64,000 bases of DNA, from contig NZ_JAAQYM010000001.1 in assembly GCF_012986595.1 (NCBI RefSeq), positions 372,001 through 436,000 of the forward strand, written 5' to 3'. The DNA comes from Pseudomonas koreensis (GTDB taxonomy: Bacteria > Pseudomonadota > Gammaproteobacteria > Pseudomonadales > Pseudomonadaceae). Numbering within the stretch: the first letter of the stretch is position 1; every line of letters starts with the position of its first letter. The position numbers were made by a program, and so were the translations under genes. The notes beneath the pieces are model-generated. The model saw only the letters and a program-made list of their open reading frames with translations. It was not told the origin of the DNA and did not search any database. Shown here in pieces: positions 13,472 to 21,575 of the stretch.

Positions 13472-13561
13472 TGGCGGAGAGATAGGGATTCGAACCCTAG
13501 GTACCGGTGAAGGTACAACGGATTTCGAATCCGTCCCATTCGGCCACTCTGGCATCTCTCC
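13472..13561 (-). tRNA. tRNA-Ser(CGA), probable prophage attachment gene
   Basis: The 90-base sequence folds as a serine tRNA with a long variable arm, anticodon stem ACGGA/TCCGT around TTCGAAA (anticodon CGA), T-arm GGTTCGAATCC and an encoded 3' CCA. Its 3' end faces the integrase and cargo genes, so it is the likely attB gene, kept whole by the integrated prophage. It is transcribed away from purC, towards the prophage. Confidence 0.95.
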
Positions 13562-13644
13562 AACGGCGCGCATCATAACAACACTTTTACCGAAAGCAAA
13601 CCCTCTTTCGAAAATTTCTCCGTGCTATCAGATGCTTGCGTCGA

Positions 13645-14358
13645 TTAAAGCGGTACACCCAGACGATTGGCGACTTCTTCGTAGGCTTCGATAACGTCAC
13701 CGAGGCCCTGGCGGAAGCGGTCCTTGTCCATCTTCTTCTTGGTGTCCTTGTCCCACAGACGGCAGCCGTCCGGGCTGAACTCGTCACCCAGGACGATGGA
13801 GCCGTCGCTGAACACACCGAATTCAAGCTTGAAGTCCACCAGCAGCAGGCCGGCGTCGTCGAACAGTTTGCTCAGGACTTCGTTGACCTTGAGCGACAGT
13901 TCTTTCATGCGCGCCAGTTGCTCGGCGGTGCCCCAACCGAACGCCACGACGTGGGATTCGTTGATGAACGGGTCACCCTTGGCGTCGTCCTTCAGGAACA
14001 GTTCGAAGGTGTACGGGTTGAGCTTCATGCCCTCTTCGACGCCCAGACGCTTGACCAGGCTGCCGGCGGCGTAGTTACGCACGACGCACTCGACCGGGAT
14101 CATGTCCAGCTTCTTCACCAGGCACTCGTTGTCGCCCAGCAGTTTGTCGAATTGGGTCGGGATGCCGGCCGCTTCGAGTTTCTGCATGATGAAGGCGTTG
14201 AACTTGTTGTTCACCATGCCTTTGCGGTCGAGCTGCTCGATGCGCTTGCCGTCGAACGCCGAGGTGTCGTTGCGAAACAGCAGGATCAAGCGGTCAGCGT
14301 CGTCGGTCTTGTAAACCGATTTGGCTTTGCCGCGGTAGAGTTCTTCACGTTTTTCCAT
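13645..14358 (-). CDS. purC: Phosphoribosylaminoimidazole-succinocarboxamide synthase
   Basis: SAICAR synthetase joins CAIR and aspartate with ATP in step 8 of purine synthesis. The 237-residue length is that of bacterial PurC. Visible family segments are [10 protein letters not shown] at the N-terminus, [24 protein letters not shown] near residues 93-106, and LVDFKLEFG and [14 protein letters not shown] in the C-terminal half. It is the last gene of a minus-strand run dapA-bamC-MBL-purC, 28 bases after the MBL gene, the usual Pseudomonas order. It lies next to the prophage insertion tRNA. Confidence 0.97.
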   Translation of the reverse strand: MEKREELYRGKAKSVYKTDDADRLILLFRNDTSAFDGKRIEQLDRKGMVNNKFNAFIMQKLEAAGIPTQFDKLLGDNECLVKKLDMIPVECVVRNYAAGSLVKRLGVEEGMKLNPYTFELFLKDDAKGDPFINESHVVAFGWGTAEQLARMKELSLKVNEVLSKLFDDAGLLLVDFKLEFGVFSDGSIVLGDEFSPDGCRLWDKDTKKKMDKDRFRQGLGDVIEAYEEVANRLGVPL

Positions 14359-14386
14359 GATGGGCTCCGCTTGCTAAGTAGATGGG

Positions 14387-15148
14387 CTAGGCGATATGGC
14401 GCCAGTCGAGCCCTGAATCTTGATCGGCCAGTTGCAGCCAGTCCGGGTCGCACCCGAGGGTGTCGACGAAACATTGCCGGGCCAGCTGCGGCAGGTTGTT
14501 CTTGCTGCTCAGGTGGGCGAGAACCAGATGCTGCAAGCCCTGCCACCCCAACTCGGCCACCAGGAATGCCGCCTGATGGTTGTTCAAATGTCCCAGCTCG
14601 CCGCCCACCCGCTGCTTGAGAAAGTAGGGGTAATGACCACGGGCCAGCATGTCGCGGCAATGGTTGGACTCGATCATCAATGCATCGAGATCCCGATAGC
14701 CGTCCAGCACCCGCTCGCAGTAGGAACCCAGGTCGGTCAGCAGGCCGAAGCGCCGCTGCTCGTGATCACTGAATACGTACTGGGTCGGCTCATGCGCATC
14801 ATGGGCCACGGCAATGACCCCGATGCTCAGTGCGCCGATCTGTAACTGCTCGCCGCCGGCCAGAAAGCCTGCGGGTTCGATCGGTTTGCGCATCCCGCGC
14901 AGTGTGCCGCGACTGAGGTAGACCGGCAGATTGTAGCGCCGAGACAGCAAACCCACGCCATGCACGTGGTCGGCATGTTCGTGGGTTACGAGTATCGCGC
15001 TCAGCTGCGCCGGGTGCACACCCAGGCGCAACAGGCGTTTTTCGGTTTCCCGCAGGGAAAAACCACAATCCACCAGCACAAACGTATCAGCGCTGGCGAT
15101 CAGCGTGCCGTTCCCTTGGCTACCGCTGCCGAGAACGGCAAAGCGCAT
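14387..15148 (-). CDS. MBL-fold metallohydrolase (YycJ/WalJ-like)
   Basis: This 253-residue metallo-beta-lactamase-fold enzyme carries the metal motif THEHADH (His56, His58, Asp60, His61), with further conserved segments MIESNHCRDML and HLNNHQA. The N-terminal FAVLGSGSQGNGTLI is typical of the YycJ group, which is thought to act as a nuclease or phosphodiesterase. The substrate is unknown. It starts 4 bases after the bamC stop, so translation is coupled in the dapA-bamC-MBL-purC operon. Confidence 0.88.
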   Translation of the reverse strand: MRFAVLGSGSQGNGTLIASADTFVLVDCGFSLRETEKRLLRLGVHPAQLSAILVTHEHADHVHGVGLLSRRYNLPVYLSRGTLRGMRKPIEPAGFLAGGEQLQIGALSIGVIAVAHDAHEPTQYVFSDHEQRRFGLLTDLGSYCERVLDGYRDLDALMIESNHCRDMLARGHYPYFLKQRVGGELGHLNNHQAAFLVAELGWQGLQHLVLAHLSSKNNLPQLARQCFVDTLGCDPDWLQLADQDSGLDWRHIA

Positions 15149-15152
15149 GTGA

Positions 15153-16268
15153 TCAGCCCAGGTTGTCCTGAATCACGCTCAACACTTTGCGGGCCACATC
15201 GGCCGGCGCAACGGTATTGATGTTCTTCTCGACGGTTACCTGAACGTTCTCACCGACCTTGCTCAGGCGAACCTGATAACGCTCGGCGCGGGCTTCAACT
15301 TCTTCCTTGGTCGGCGCACTGCCGAACAGGCTGCTGAAGAAACCAGGCTTGTCGTCTTTCTTCTCGGCTTTTTCGGCCAGGTTGATGTAGTACAGGCCCA
15401 GGCTGCGGTTGATGTCTTCAACGCGCCATTGCCCTTGCTCCAGCGCACGACCGACGCTCGACCAGGCACGATCCAGGTCCGGACCGACGTTCAGTACCGG
15501 GTTGCCGCTGCCGTCTTCGCTGAGGCTGACACGGCTTGGGGTATCGAAATCACGCGAAGCCAGCATCGACACCGAACCGCCCTTCTCGGCAATCCGGCTC
15601 ATGCTCGCGAGCATGTCGTCGACCAGTGCTGCGTCCAGGCCAGTGTTGACCGAGCGGTTGGTGAAATCGACGTCGGCAGTGCTGCCGGCAGGACGCTCGG
15701 CGCTGACCACGTAGATTTCACTGGTGTTGCGCTGCACGCCTGGCTCGATGCGTACCCGCACGCGGGTTTCGCTGTCGGCGCCGACACCGGCTGCGCTCAG
15801 GCGCTTGGCCATGGCCGCGGACAGCTCGTCGGAATGCTGCCAGGTGGTGGTGAACTCGCCGGTTTGCGGGCGCTGTTCATCCAGACGGAAACCGTTGTCC
15901 TGGAAGAACTGCACCGCCACTGGCCAGACTTCGGCCGGTGGGTGCTGGGCCACGACCCAACGCGAGTCACCGCTCTTCTGCAGCGAGTAGTCGCTGGCAT
16001 CGGCAACCGCCGTCAGCGGTTGCGGACGCGGCACCACGTATTCGCCCTTGGCCGTGTCATCGGCCACGTTGCGCGGGATCGGCAACAGCGGATCCAGACG
16101 CTTGGAGGTGCTGACGTTCGGTGGCAGTTGCATCGGTGCAGTCTGTTGCGCTTCCAGGTAATCGCTACCACGGTCACGGAAATAACCTTCCGGGCCCCAG
16201 ACCCATCCGCAGCCACTGGTGCTGGAGATAATCAAGGCAAGTGCGGAAAGTCCGGCCATTCGCTTCAT
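15153..16268 (-). CDS. bamC: Outer membrane assembly lipoprotein BamC
   Basis: BamC (formerly NlpB) is a lipoprotein of the Bam complex that inserts beta-barrel proteins in the outer membrane. The 371-residue product starts at ATG 16268 with a lipoprotein signal MKRMAGLSALALIISSTSGC and Cys20 as the lipid site. The unstructured N-terminal stretch contains DPLLPIPRNV, followed by two helix-grip domains. The longer upstream frame (to 16304) lacks a ribosome site, whereas GAGGAAG precedes 16268. It follows dapA by 17 bases, the same pairing as in E. coli dapA-bamC. Confidence 0.95.
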   Translation of the reverse strand: MKRMAGLSALALIISSTSGCGWVWGPEGYFRDRGSDYLEAQQTAPMQLPPNVSTSKRLDPLLPIPRNVADDTAKGEYVVPRPQPLTAVADASDYSLQKSGDSRWVVAQHPPAEVWPVAVQFFQDNGFRLDEQRPQTGEFTTTWQHSDELSAAMAKRLSAAGVGADSETRVRVRIEPGVQRNTSEIYVVSAERPAGSTADVDFTNRSVNTGLDAALVDDMLASMSRIAEKGGSVSMLASRDFDTPSRVSLSEDGSGNPVLNVGPDLDRAWSSVGRALEQGQWRVEDINRSLGLYYINLAEKAEKKDDKPGFFSSLFGSAPTKEEVEARAERYQVRLSKVGENVQVTVEKNINTVAPADVARKVLSVIQDNLG

Positions 16269-16285
16269 GCGTTGTACTTCCTCAA

Positions 16286-17164
16286 TTAAACCAGGACGCT
16301 GCACTGGCGCAGGGCCGTGCGAAGCGTTTCATGACAAGGAGCGCTCAGCCAGGTCAACGGCAGGCGGATGCCTTCGTGCATCAGGCCCATTTCGACCAAA
16401 GCCCATTTCACCGGAATCGGGTTGGCTTCGATGAACAGGTCCTTGTGCAACGGCATCAGTTTTTCGTTGATCGCCCGTGCGGTATCGGCGTCGCCCTTCA
16501 GCGCCGCCTCGCACAGGTCAGCCATTTCGCGCGGGGCGACATTGGCAGTCACGGAGATGTTGCCTTTGCCACCCAGCAGGATCAGTTCGACGGCGGTCGG
16601 ATCATCGCCGGACAGCACGATGAAGTCCTTGCTCACGCCGTCGATGATGGCTTTGGCGCGTTTCAGGTCGCCGGTGGCTTCCTTGATGCCGATGATGTTC
16701 GGCACGGTGGACAGGCGAATCACGGTCTCGGCCTGCATGTCGCAGGAGGTGCGGCCGGGAACGTTGTAGAGAATCTGTGGAATGTCGACCGCTTCGGCAA
16801 TGTGCTTGAAGTGCTGGTACAGGCCTTCCTGGGTCGGCTTGTTGTAGTACGGCACGACCAGCAGGCAGGCGTCGGCGCCGGCTTCCTTGGCGTTGCGGGT
16901 CAGTTCGACAGCTTCGCGAGTCGAATTGGCGCCAGTACCGGCGATTACCGGGATGCGCCCGGCAACCTGCTTGACCACGGCTTTGATGACGGCGATGTGT
17001 TCTTCTACATCAAGCGTCGCCGATTCGCCGGTGGTACCGACCGCGACAATGGCATGGGTGCCGTTTTCAAGGTGGAAGTCCACGAGTTTTCGGAGGCTGT
17101 CCCAGTCAAGACGCCCTTGTGCATCCATGGGTGTGACCAGTGCCACCATACTGCCCCGAATCAT
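16286..17164 (-). CDS. dapA: 4-hydroxy-tetrahydrodipicolinate synthase
   Basis: DapA condenses pyruvate and aspartate semialdehyde in lysine and peptidoglycan precursor synthesis. The 292-residue product begins [14 protein letters not shown] at ATG 17164 behind AGGAGCG. It has the substrate loop GTTGES (residues 43-48), the YNVPGRT segment with the proton-relay tyrosine and the Schiff-base lysine in GIKEATGD. An upstream in-frame extension is not supported by a ribosome site. It leads the minus-strand operon; the region before it (17165-17489) is shared with the divergent ACT-domain gene. Confidence 0.97.
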   Translation of the reverse strand: MIRGSMVALVTPMDAQGRLDWDSLRKLVDFHLENGTHAIVAVGTTGESATLDVEEHIAVIKAVVKQVAGRIPVIAGTGANSTREAVELTRNAKEAGADACLLVVPYYNKPTQEGLYQHFKHIAEAVDIPQILYNVPGRTSCDMQAETVIRLSTVPNIIGIKEATGDLKRAKAIIDGVSKDFIVLSGDDPTAVELILLGGKGNISVTANVAPREMADLCEAALKGDADTARAINEKLMPLHKDLFIEANPIPVKWALVEMGLMHEGIRLPLTWLSAPCHETLRTALRQCSVLV

Positions 17165-17281
17165 GAAAACGCTCCTGCCGGAAAAAGAGAGCGGTAATGG
17201 TACTGGCGCCAAGATGCTTGCACAAGCGAAGTACTGCGCCGCCATTCCCCTTGGCGTCGGTTTTCGCTACCCTTCAGACTT

Positions 17282-17297
17282 TGATCGGTACCGATCA
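17282..17297. promoter_or_regulatory. 16-base perfect palindrome between dapA and the ACT gene
   Basis: TGATCGGTACCGATCA is a perfect palindrome in the 325-base divergent intergenic region. It has the size and symmetry of a dimeric operator. Nothing else was recognised in the region, and the binding protein is unknown. Confidence 0.4.
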
Positions 17298-17489
17298 GCT
17301 TGTACGCCGGGTTCCAGTCTCCCTTTTCGGCCTCCCAGGTCCCGTTCCAGCGTCGCTGCGGCACGCTCCACTATTATTGGAGCGAATTGCGAGCCGTGGC
17401 CCGGGGCTTTCTGAATCGGCACACGCAGACGCATCCCGACGCTCAACGCCCATCGACCTACCGACCGCTCATCGCTTTAGGAATGCTGC

Positions 17490-18050
17490 ATGTCCACCCC
17501 CACAGTTCGCGAACAATTCCTTGTCATCAGTGCCCTTGGCGCCAACCCCATGGAGCTGACTAACGTCCTGTGCCGCGCCAGCCATGAAAATCGCTGCGCC
17601 GTCGTCACCTCCCGCCTGACCCGCCACGGCGAGTGCAGTGCCCTGGTGCTGGAGATCTCCGGCAGTTGGGACGCCCTGGCCCGCCTCGAAGGCAGCCTGC
17701 CGACCCTGGCCAAGCGTCACGCGTTCACCGTCAATGTGGTGCGCAGCGCGGCGCTGGAAAATCGCCCGCAGGCGCTGCCGTATGTGGCCTACGTCAGCTC
17801 GGCGTATCGCCCGGACATCATCAATGAGCTGTGCCAGTTCTTCATGGACCACAACGTCGAGCTGGAAAACCTGACCTGCGATACCTATCAGGCCCCGCAG
17901 ACCGGCGGCACCATGCTCAACGCCACATTCACCGTGACGCTGCCGGCCGGCACCCAGATCAGTTGGCTGCGCGACCAGTTCCTGGATTTCGCCGACGCGA
18001 TGAACCTGGATGCCCTCATCGAGCCTTGGCGCCCACAAAACCCAATGTAA
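17490..18050 (+). CDS. GcvR-like ACT-domain protein
   Basis: This 186-residue protein resembles the glycine cleavage system repressor GcvR: two ACT domains, about residues 8-85 (FLVISALGANPMELTNVLCRA) and 95-175 (YVAYVSSAYRPDIINELCQFF). ACT pairs bind amino acids and act through protein partners rather than by binding DNA. It lies 10 bases ahead of bcp on the same strand, an arrangement also seen in E. coli and other gamma-proteobacteria. A role in glycine or one-carbon control is inferred from the family. Confidence 0.85.
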   Translation: MSTPTVREQFLVISALGANPMELTNVLCRASHENRCAVVTSRLTRHGECSALVLEISGSWDALARLEGSLPTLAKRHAFTVNVVRSAALENRPQALPYVAYVSSAYRPDIINELCQFFMDHNVELENLTCDTYQAPQTGGTMLNATFTVTLPAGTQISWLRDQFLDFADAMNLDALIEPWRPQNPM

Positions 18051-18060
18051 GGAAGCTCTC

Positions 18061-18534
18061 ATGGCCGTTGTCATCGACCAACCCGTTGCGGATTTCGAAG
18101 CACCTGCCACCAGCGGGCAAACCGTCAGCCTGTCTGCCCTGAAGGGTCAGCAAGTGGTGATCTACTTCTATCCGAAGGACAGCACCCCGGGCTGCACCAC
18201 TGAAGGCCAGGGCTTTCGTGACCAGTACGCGGCGTTCAAGGCTGCCAACACGGAAATCTTCGGTATCTCCCGCGACAGCCTGAAGTCCCACGAGAACTTC
18301 AAGTGCAAGCAGGAGTTTCCGTTCGAGCTGATCAGCGACAAGGACGAAGCCGTCTGCCAGCTGTTCGACGTGATCAAGCTGAAGAAACTCTACGGCAAGG
18401 AATATCTTGGCGTTGATCGCAGCACGTTCCTGATTGATAAGGACGGCGTGCTACGTCAGGAATGGCGCGGCGTGAAAGTGCCGGGGCATGTGGATGCCGT
18501 TTTGGCTGCAGCTCAGGCCCTGAATAAAGCCTGA
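18061..18534 (+). CDS. bcp: Thiol peroxidase Bcp (PrxQ-type peroxiredoxin)
   Basis: Bcp reduces hydrogen peroxide and organic peroxides with thioredoxin. The 157-residue protein has the peroxidatic Cys45 in YPKDSTPGCTTEG. The cysteine five residues later in E. coli Bcp is Gln50 here, and another cysteine, Cys82 in NFKCKQEF, may resolve the sulfenic acid instead. The start ATG 18061 follows a GGAAGC site; a longer upstream frame overlaps the ACT gene. It is co-transcribed with that gene. Confidence 0.95.
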   Translation: MAVVIDQPVADFEAPATSGQTVSLSALKGQQVVIYFYPKDSTPGCTTEGQGFRDQYAAFKAANTEIFGISRDSLKSHENFKCKQEFPFELISDKDEAVCQLFDVIKLKKLYGKEYLGVDRSTFLIDKDGVLRQEWRGVKVPGHVDAVLAAAQALNKA

Positions 18535-18541
18535 AGATCGA

Positions 18542-18613
18542 AAGATCGCAGCTTGCGGCGACTCCTGCATCGGGAATGCATTGCCTGTAGGAGCTGCTGA
18601 AGGCTGCGATCTT
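18542..18613. repeat. Inverted intergenic repeat, 'AAGATCGCAGC' family
   Basis: AAGATCGCAGC (18542-18552) and GCTGCGATCTT (18603-18613) are perfect inverted copies around a core with TGTAGGAGCTGC. It lies between convergent genes bcp and the transporter. The same words recur at 33941, 60594 and 63381. Confidence 0.85.
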
Positions 18614-18620
18614 CTTGCTT

Positions 18621-19694
18621 TTATAGCAATGGAGCTACAACAGGTTCCTTGCGCGGCCACGCATCCAGCACGGCCTTGAACAGCGTCGCCAATGGAATCG
18701 CAAAGAACACCCCCCAGAAACCCCACAGCCCGCCAAACAACAGCACCGCGCAGATGATTGCCACCGGGTGCAGGTTGACCGCTTCAGAAAACAGCAACGG
18801 CACCAGCACGTTGCCATCCAGCGTCTGAATGATCCCGTAGACCGCCATCAGGTAGATGAACTGATCGCTCCAGCCCCACTGGAACAGCGCGATCAGCAGC
18901 ACCGGCACGGTCACCACCACCGCGCCGACGTACGGCACGACCACCGACACGCCTACCAGCAACGCCAGCAGCGCCGCATAGTTGAGGCCGAGGGCGACGA
19001 ACGCGATATAGGTCACGCCGCCACAGATCACGATCTCGATGACCTTGCCGCGAATGTAGTTGGCGATCTGTCGGTTCATTTCCTGAGCAACCCGGGTGAT
19101 CAGCGCCCGCTCACGGGGCAGATAGCCCCGTACCCACTCGCCGATCATGGCCCGATCCTTGAGGAAGAAGAACACCAGGATCGGCACCAGCACCAGGTAG
19201 ATCATGATGTTGACCAGCAGCGGCAGACTCGACAGGGAAAAGGTCAAAGCCCATTGTCCGAACTTGCCGATTTCGCCACGCGCCACTTCGATCGCCTGCA
19301 GCACCTGCTCGTCGGAGACCAGGTGCGGATAGCGTTCAGGCAGCAACAGCAGCAACGACTGCCACTTGGCGAGCATCCCCGGCAGCTCGTTGAACAGCGT
19401 GATCAACTGGTGCCAGAGCAACGGCACGACCACCACGATGAACACCAGCAACACGCCCATGAACAGCGCAAACACCAGCCCCACCGCCGCCGCACCCGGC
19501 ATTCGCAGGCGCTCAAGGGCGACGACCAGGCCTTGCATCAGATACGCCAGCACCATCCCGGCCAATACCGGCGCGAGCATGCCGCCGAGGGTAAGCACCG
19601 CGGTGAAGGCAAGGAACAGCAGCACCGCCAGCACCACCGCCTCCTCATCGGAGAAGTAGCGCTGAATCCAGTCGCGTAACACTTTGAACATCAA
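18621..19694 (-). CDS. AI-2E family (PerM-type) transporter
   Basis: This 357-residue inner-membrane protein has the eight-span layout of the AI-2E/PerM family: paired spans near residues 18-55, a third at about 63-90 (AAVGLVFALFMGVLLVFIVVVVPLL), a central soluble part, then PILVFFFLKDR and the family segment YLPRERALITRVAQEMNRQI, and C-terminal spans ending in GFWGVFFAIPLATLFKAV. Substrates differ among members (AI-2 export, sodium/proton exchange), so the function is open. It is followed on the complementary strand by a repeat and bcp. Confidence 0.88.
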   Translation of the reverse strand: MMFKVLRDWIQRYFSDEEAVVLAVLLFLAFTAVLTLGGMLAPVLAGMVLAYLMQGLVVALERLRMPGAAAVGLVFALFMGVLLVFIVVVVPLLWHQLITLFNELPGMLAKWQSLLLLLPERYPHLVSDEQVLQAIEVARGEIGKFGQWALTFSLSSLPLLVNIMIYLVLVPILVFFFLKDRAMIGEWVRGYLPRERALITRVAQEMNRQIANYIRGKVIEIVICGGVTYIAFVALGLNYAALLALLVGVSVVVPYVGAVVVTVPVLLIALFQWGWSDQFIYLMAVYGIIQTLDGNVLVPLLFSEAVNLHPVAIICAVLLFGGLWGFWGVFFAIPLATLFKAVLDAWPRKEPVVAPLL

Positions 19695-19723
19695 TAATCC
19701 TTAGGTCTTTTACGCGGTGGGTT

Positions 19724-19963
19724 TCAGGCTTTTTTCAACCAGTAACGGTAAACGCCCGCTTCGTCTTCTTCGCGCAGCAGCGTATGACCGGCCAGACGGG
19801 CAAAGGTGCGGAAGTCGCGCTGCGAGCCCGCATCCGTGGCGATCACCTTGAGCACGGCGCCGCTGGGCAGCTTGTTGAGCTCCAGTTTGGCCTTGAGCAA
19901 CGGCAACGGGCAATTCAGGCCACTGGCGTCCAATTCACAGTCATGGGCCACAGCGTCAGTCAT
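19724..19963 (-). CDS. TusA-like sulfur carrier protein
   Basis: This 79-residue protein has the SirA/TusA fold with Cys18 in the CPxP motif (LNCPLPLLKAKLEL), which carries a persulfide. The rest (GAVLKVIATDAGSQRDFRTFARLAGHTLL) fits the family's second half. Pseudomonas has several TusA-like proteins, so the pathway served (tRNA thiolation, cofactor or sulfur metabolism) cannot be fixed. It lies 29 bases ahead of the AI-2E transporter on the same strand. Confidence 0.9.
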   Translation of the reverse strand: MTDAVAHDCELDASGLNCPLPLLKAKLELNKLPSGAVLKVIATDAGSQRDFRTFARLAGHTLLREEDEAGVYRYWLKKA

Positions 19964-20061
19964 TGCGTCACTCCGGTTCAGGTGTTTGAGGCGCCTAGAA
20001 TATCTGGTCGCAGGCCCGGTGTCCGGCTACAGTAAGGTCTTTGTCTTCTAAGGCTTTGTGC

Positions 20062-21495
20062 ATGACTTTTCTGCGCCCTACCCTGCTGACGCTCGCTTGC
20101 CTGCTCGCCTCACCGGGCTTTGCCGACGATCTGCCGTCACTTGGCGACGCCAGTTCTGCCATTGTCTCGCCGCAACAGGAATACCAGCTCGGCCGCGCCT
20201 GGCTGGCAATGTTGCGTAGCCAGGTTGCACAGCTCAATGACCCGCAACTCAAGGATTACGTCGAGTCCAGCGTCTACAAACTGGTAGAAACCAGTCAGGT
20301 CACCGACCGGCGCCTGGAATTCATCCTGATCAACAGCCCGCAACTCAACGCCTTCGCCGCGCCTGGTGGGGTGGTCGGGGTCAACGGCGGGCTGTTCCTC
20401 AATGCGCAGACTGAAGGTGAATACGCCTCGGTACTGGCGCACGAACTGGCTCACTTGTCGCAGCGCCACTTTGCCCGTGGCGTCGAGGCCTCGCAGCGGA
20501 TGCAGGTGCCGATGATGGCTGCGTTGCTGGCCGGCATCGTGATTGCCGCCGCCGGTGGCGGTGATGCCGGGATCGCGACCATCGCCGGCACACAGGCCGC
20601 GGCGATTCAGTCGCAACGGACCTTCTCGCGGCAGAACGAACAAGAAGCCGACCGTATCGGCATCCTCAACCTGGAAAAGGCCGGGTACGACCCGCGGTCG
20701 ATGCCGACCATGTTCGAGCGTTTGATGCGCCAGTACCGCTTCGACGCCAAGCCACCGGAATTCCTGCTGACTCACCCGGTCACCGAATCGCGTATCGCCG
20801 ACACCCGCAACCGCGCAGAGCAGGCACCGGCCGGTGGCATCGAAGACAGCATGCGCTATCAACTGATTCGCGCCCGCGTACAACTGATCTACGAAGAAAC
20901 CCCGGGGCTGGGCGCCAAGCGTTTCCGCGCGCAACTGGACGAGAATCCGAAAAACGACGTGGCGCGCTATGGCCTGGCAATCGCCCAGATCAAGGGCGGT
21001 CAGCTCAATGAAGCCCGGGAGAACCTAAAACAACTGCTGGCCAAGTCGCCCAACGAGATCATCTACAACCTCGCGCAGATCGACCTGGACATCACCAACA
21101 ACCGCCTGCCGGATGCGCAAACGCGAGTCGACCGGATGCTCACGCAGTATCCGGGCAATTACCCGCTGAATCAGGTTCGGGTCGATCTGTTGCTGAAACA
21201 GAATCGCACCGCCGACGCGGAGAAAGCCCTCGACAGCTTGCTCAAGTCTCGTCCGAACGATCCGGACGTGTGGTATCAGGTCGCCGAAACTCGCGGCCTG
21301 TCCGGCAATATCATTGGTCTGCACCAGGCTCGCGCCGAGTACTTCGCGCTGGTGGGTGATTATCGTCAGGCGATCCAGCAACTCGACTTTGCCAAGCGCA
21401 AGGCCGGGAGCAACTTCCCGCTGTCTTCACGCATTGATGCCCGCCAGCGCGAGCTGATGGAACAGGAGCGCATGATCAAGGACATGATGGGCTGA
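20062..21495 (+). CDS. bepA: M48 metalloprotease with TPR repeats (BepA/YfgC-like)
   Basis: This 477-residue periplasmic protein fits BepA, a protease and chaperone of outer-membrane barrel assembly. A signal peptide ends near FADD (residues 20-23). The zinc motif is HELAH (His127, Glu128, His131) and the third ligand lies in NEQEADRIGI. From about residue 270 helical TPR-like repeats follow (FRAQLDENPKNDVARYGLAIAQ, LAKSPNEIIYNLAQIDLD, LLKSRPNDPDVWYQVAE). ATG 20062 is preferred because it begins the signal sequence. It is transcribed away from the TusA-like gene. Confidence 0.93.
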   Translation: MTFLRPTLLTLACLLASPGFADDLPSLGDASSAIVSPQQEYQLGRAWLAMLRSQVAQLNDPQLKDYVESSVYKLVETSQVTDRRLEFILINSPQLNAFAAPGGVVGVNGGLFLNAQTEGEYASVLAHELAHLSQRHFARGVEASQRMQVPMMAALLAGIVIAAAGGGDAGIATIAGTQAAAIQSQRTFSRQNEQEADRIGILNLEKAGYDPRSMPTMFERLMRQYRFDAKPPEFLLTHPVTESRIADTRNRAEQAPAGGIEDSMRYQLIRARVQLIYEETPGLGAKRFRAQLDENPKNDVARYGLAIAQIKGGQLNEARENLKQLLAKSPNEIIYNLAQIDLDITNNRLPDAQTRVDRMLTQYPGNYPLNQVRVDLLLKQNRTADAEKALDSLLKSRPNDPDVWYQVAETRGLSGNIIGLHQARAEYFALVGDYRQAIQQLDFAKRKAGSNFPLSSRIDARQRELMEQERMIKDMMG

Positions 21496-21530
21496 GTTCT
21501 CCTCTGCGTTGCAAATGTTCCAGGCACAAA

Positions 21531-21556
21531 AAAACCGCCTCTTTCGAGGCGGTTTT
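21531..21556. terminator. Bidirectional terminator between bepA and mucD
   Basis: AAAACCGCCTC-TTTC-GAGGCGGTTTT forms an 11-base-pair stem flanked by A and T runs. It serves both the plus-strand bepA transcript and the minus-strand mucD transcript, which meet here. Confidence 0.9.
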
Positions 21557-21575
21557 CTATTTCACCGCAACCGGA

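Noticed and set aside
13636..14619. 327-codon plus-strand frame over purC and the MBL gene
   Set aside because: Antisense of two well-recognised genes.
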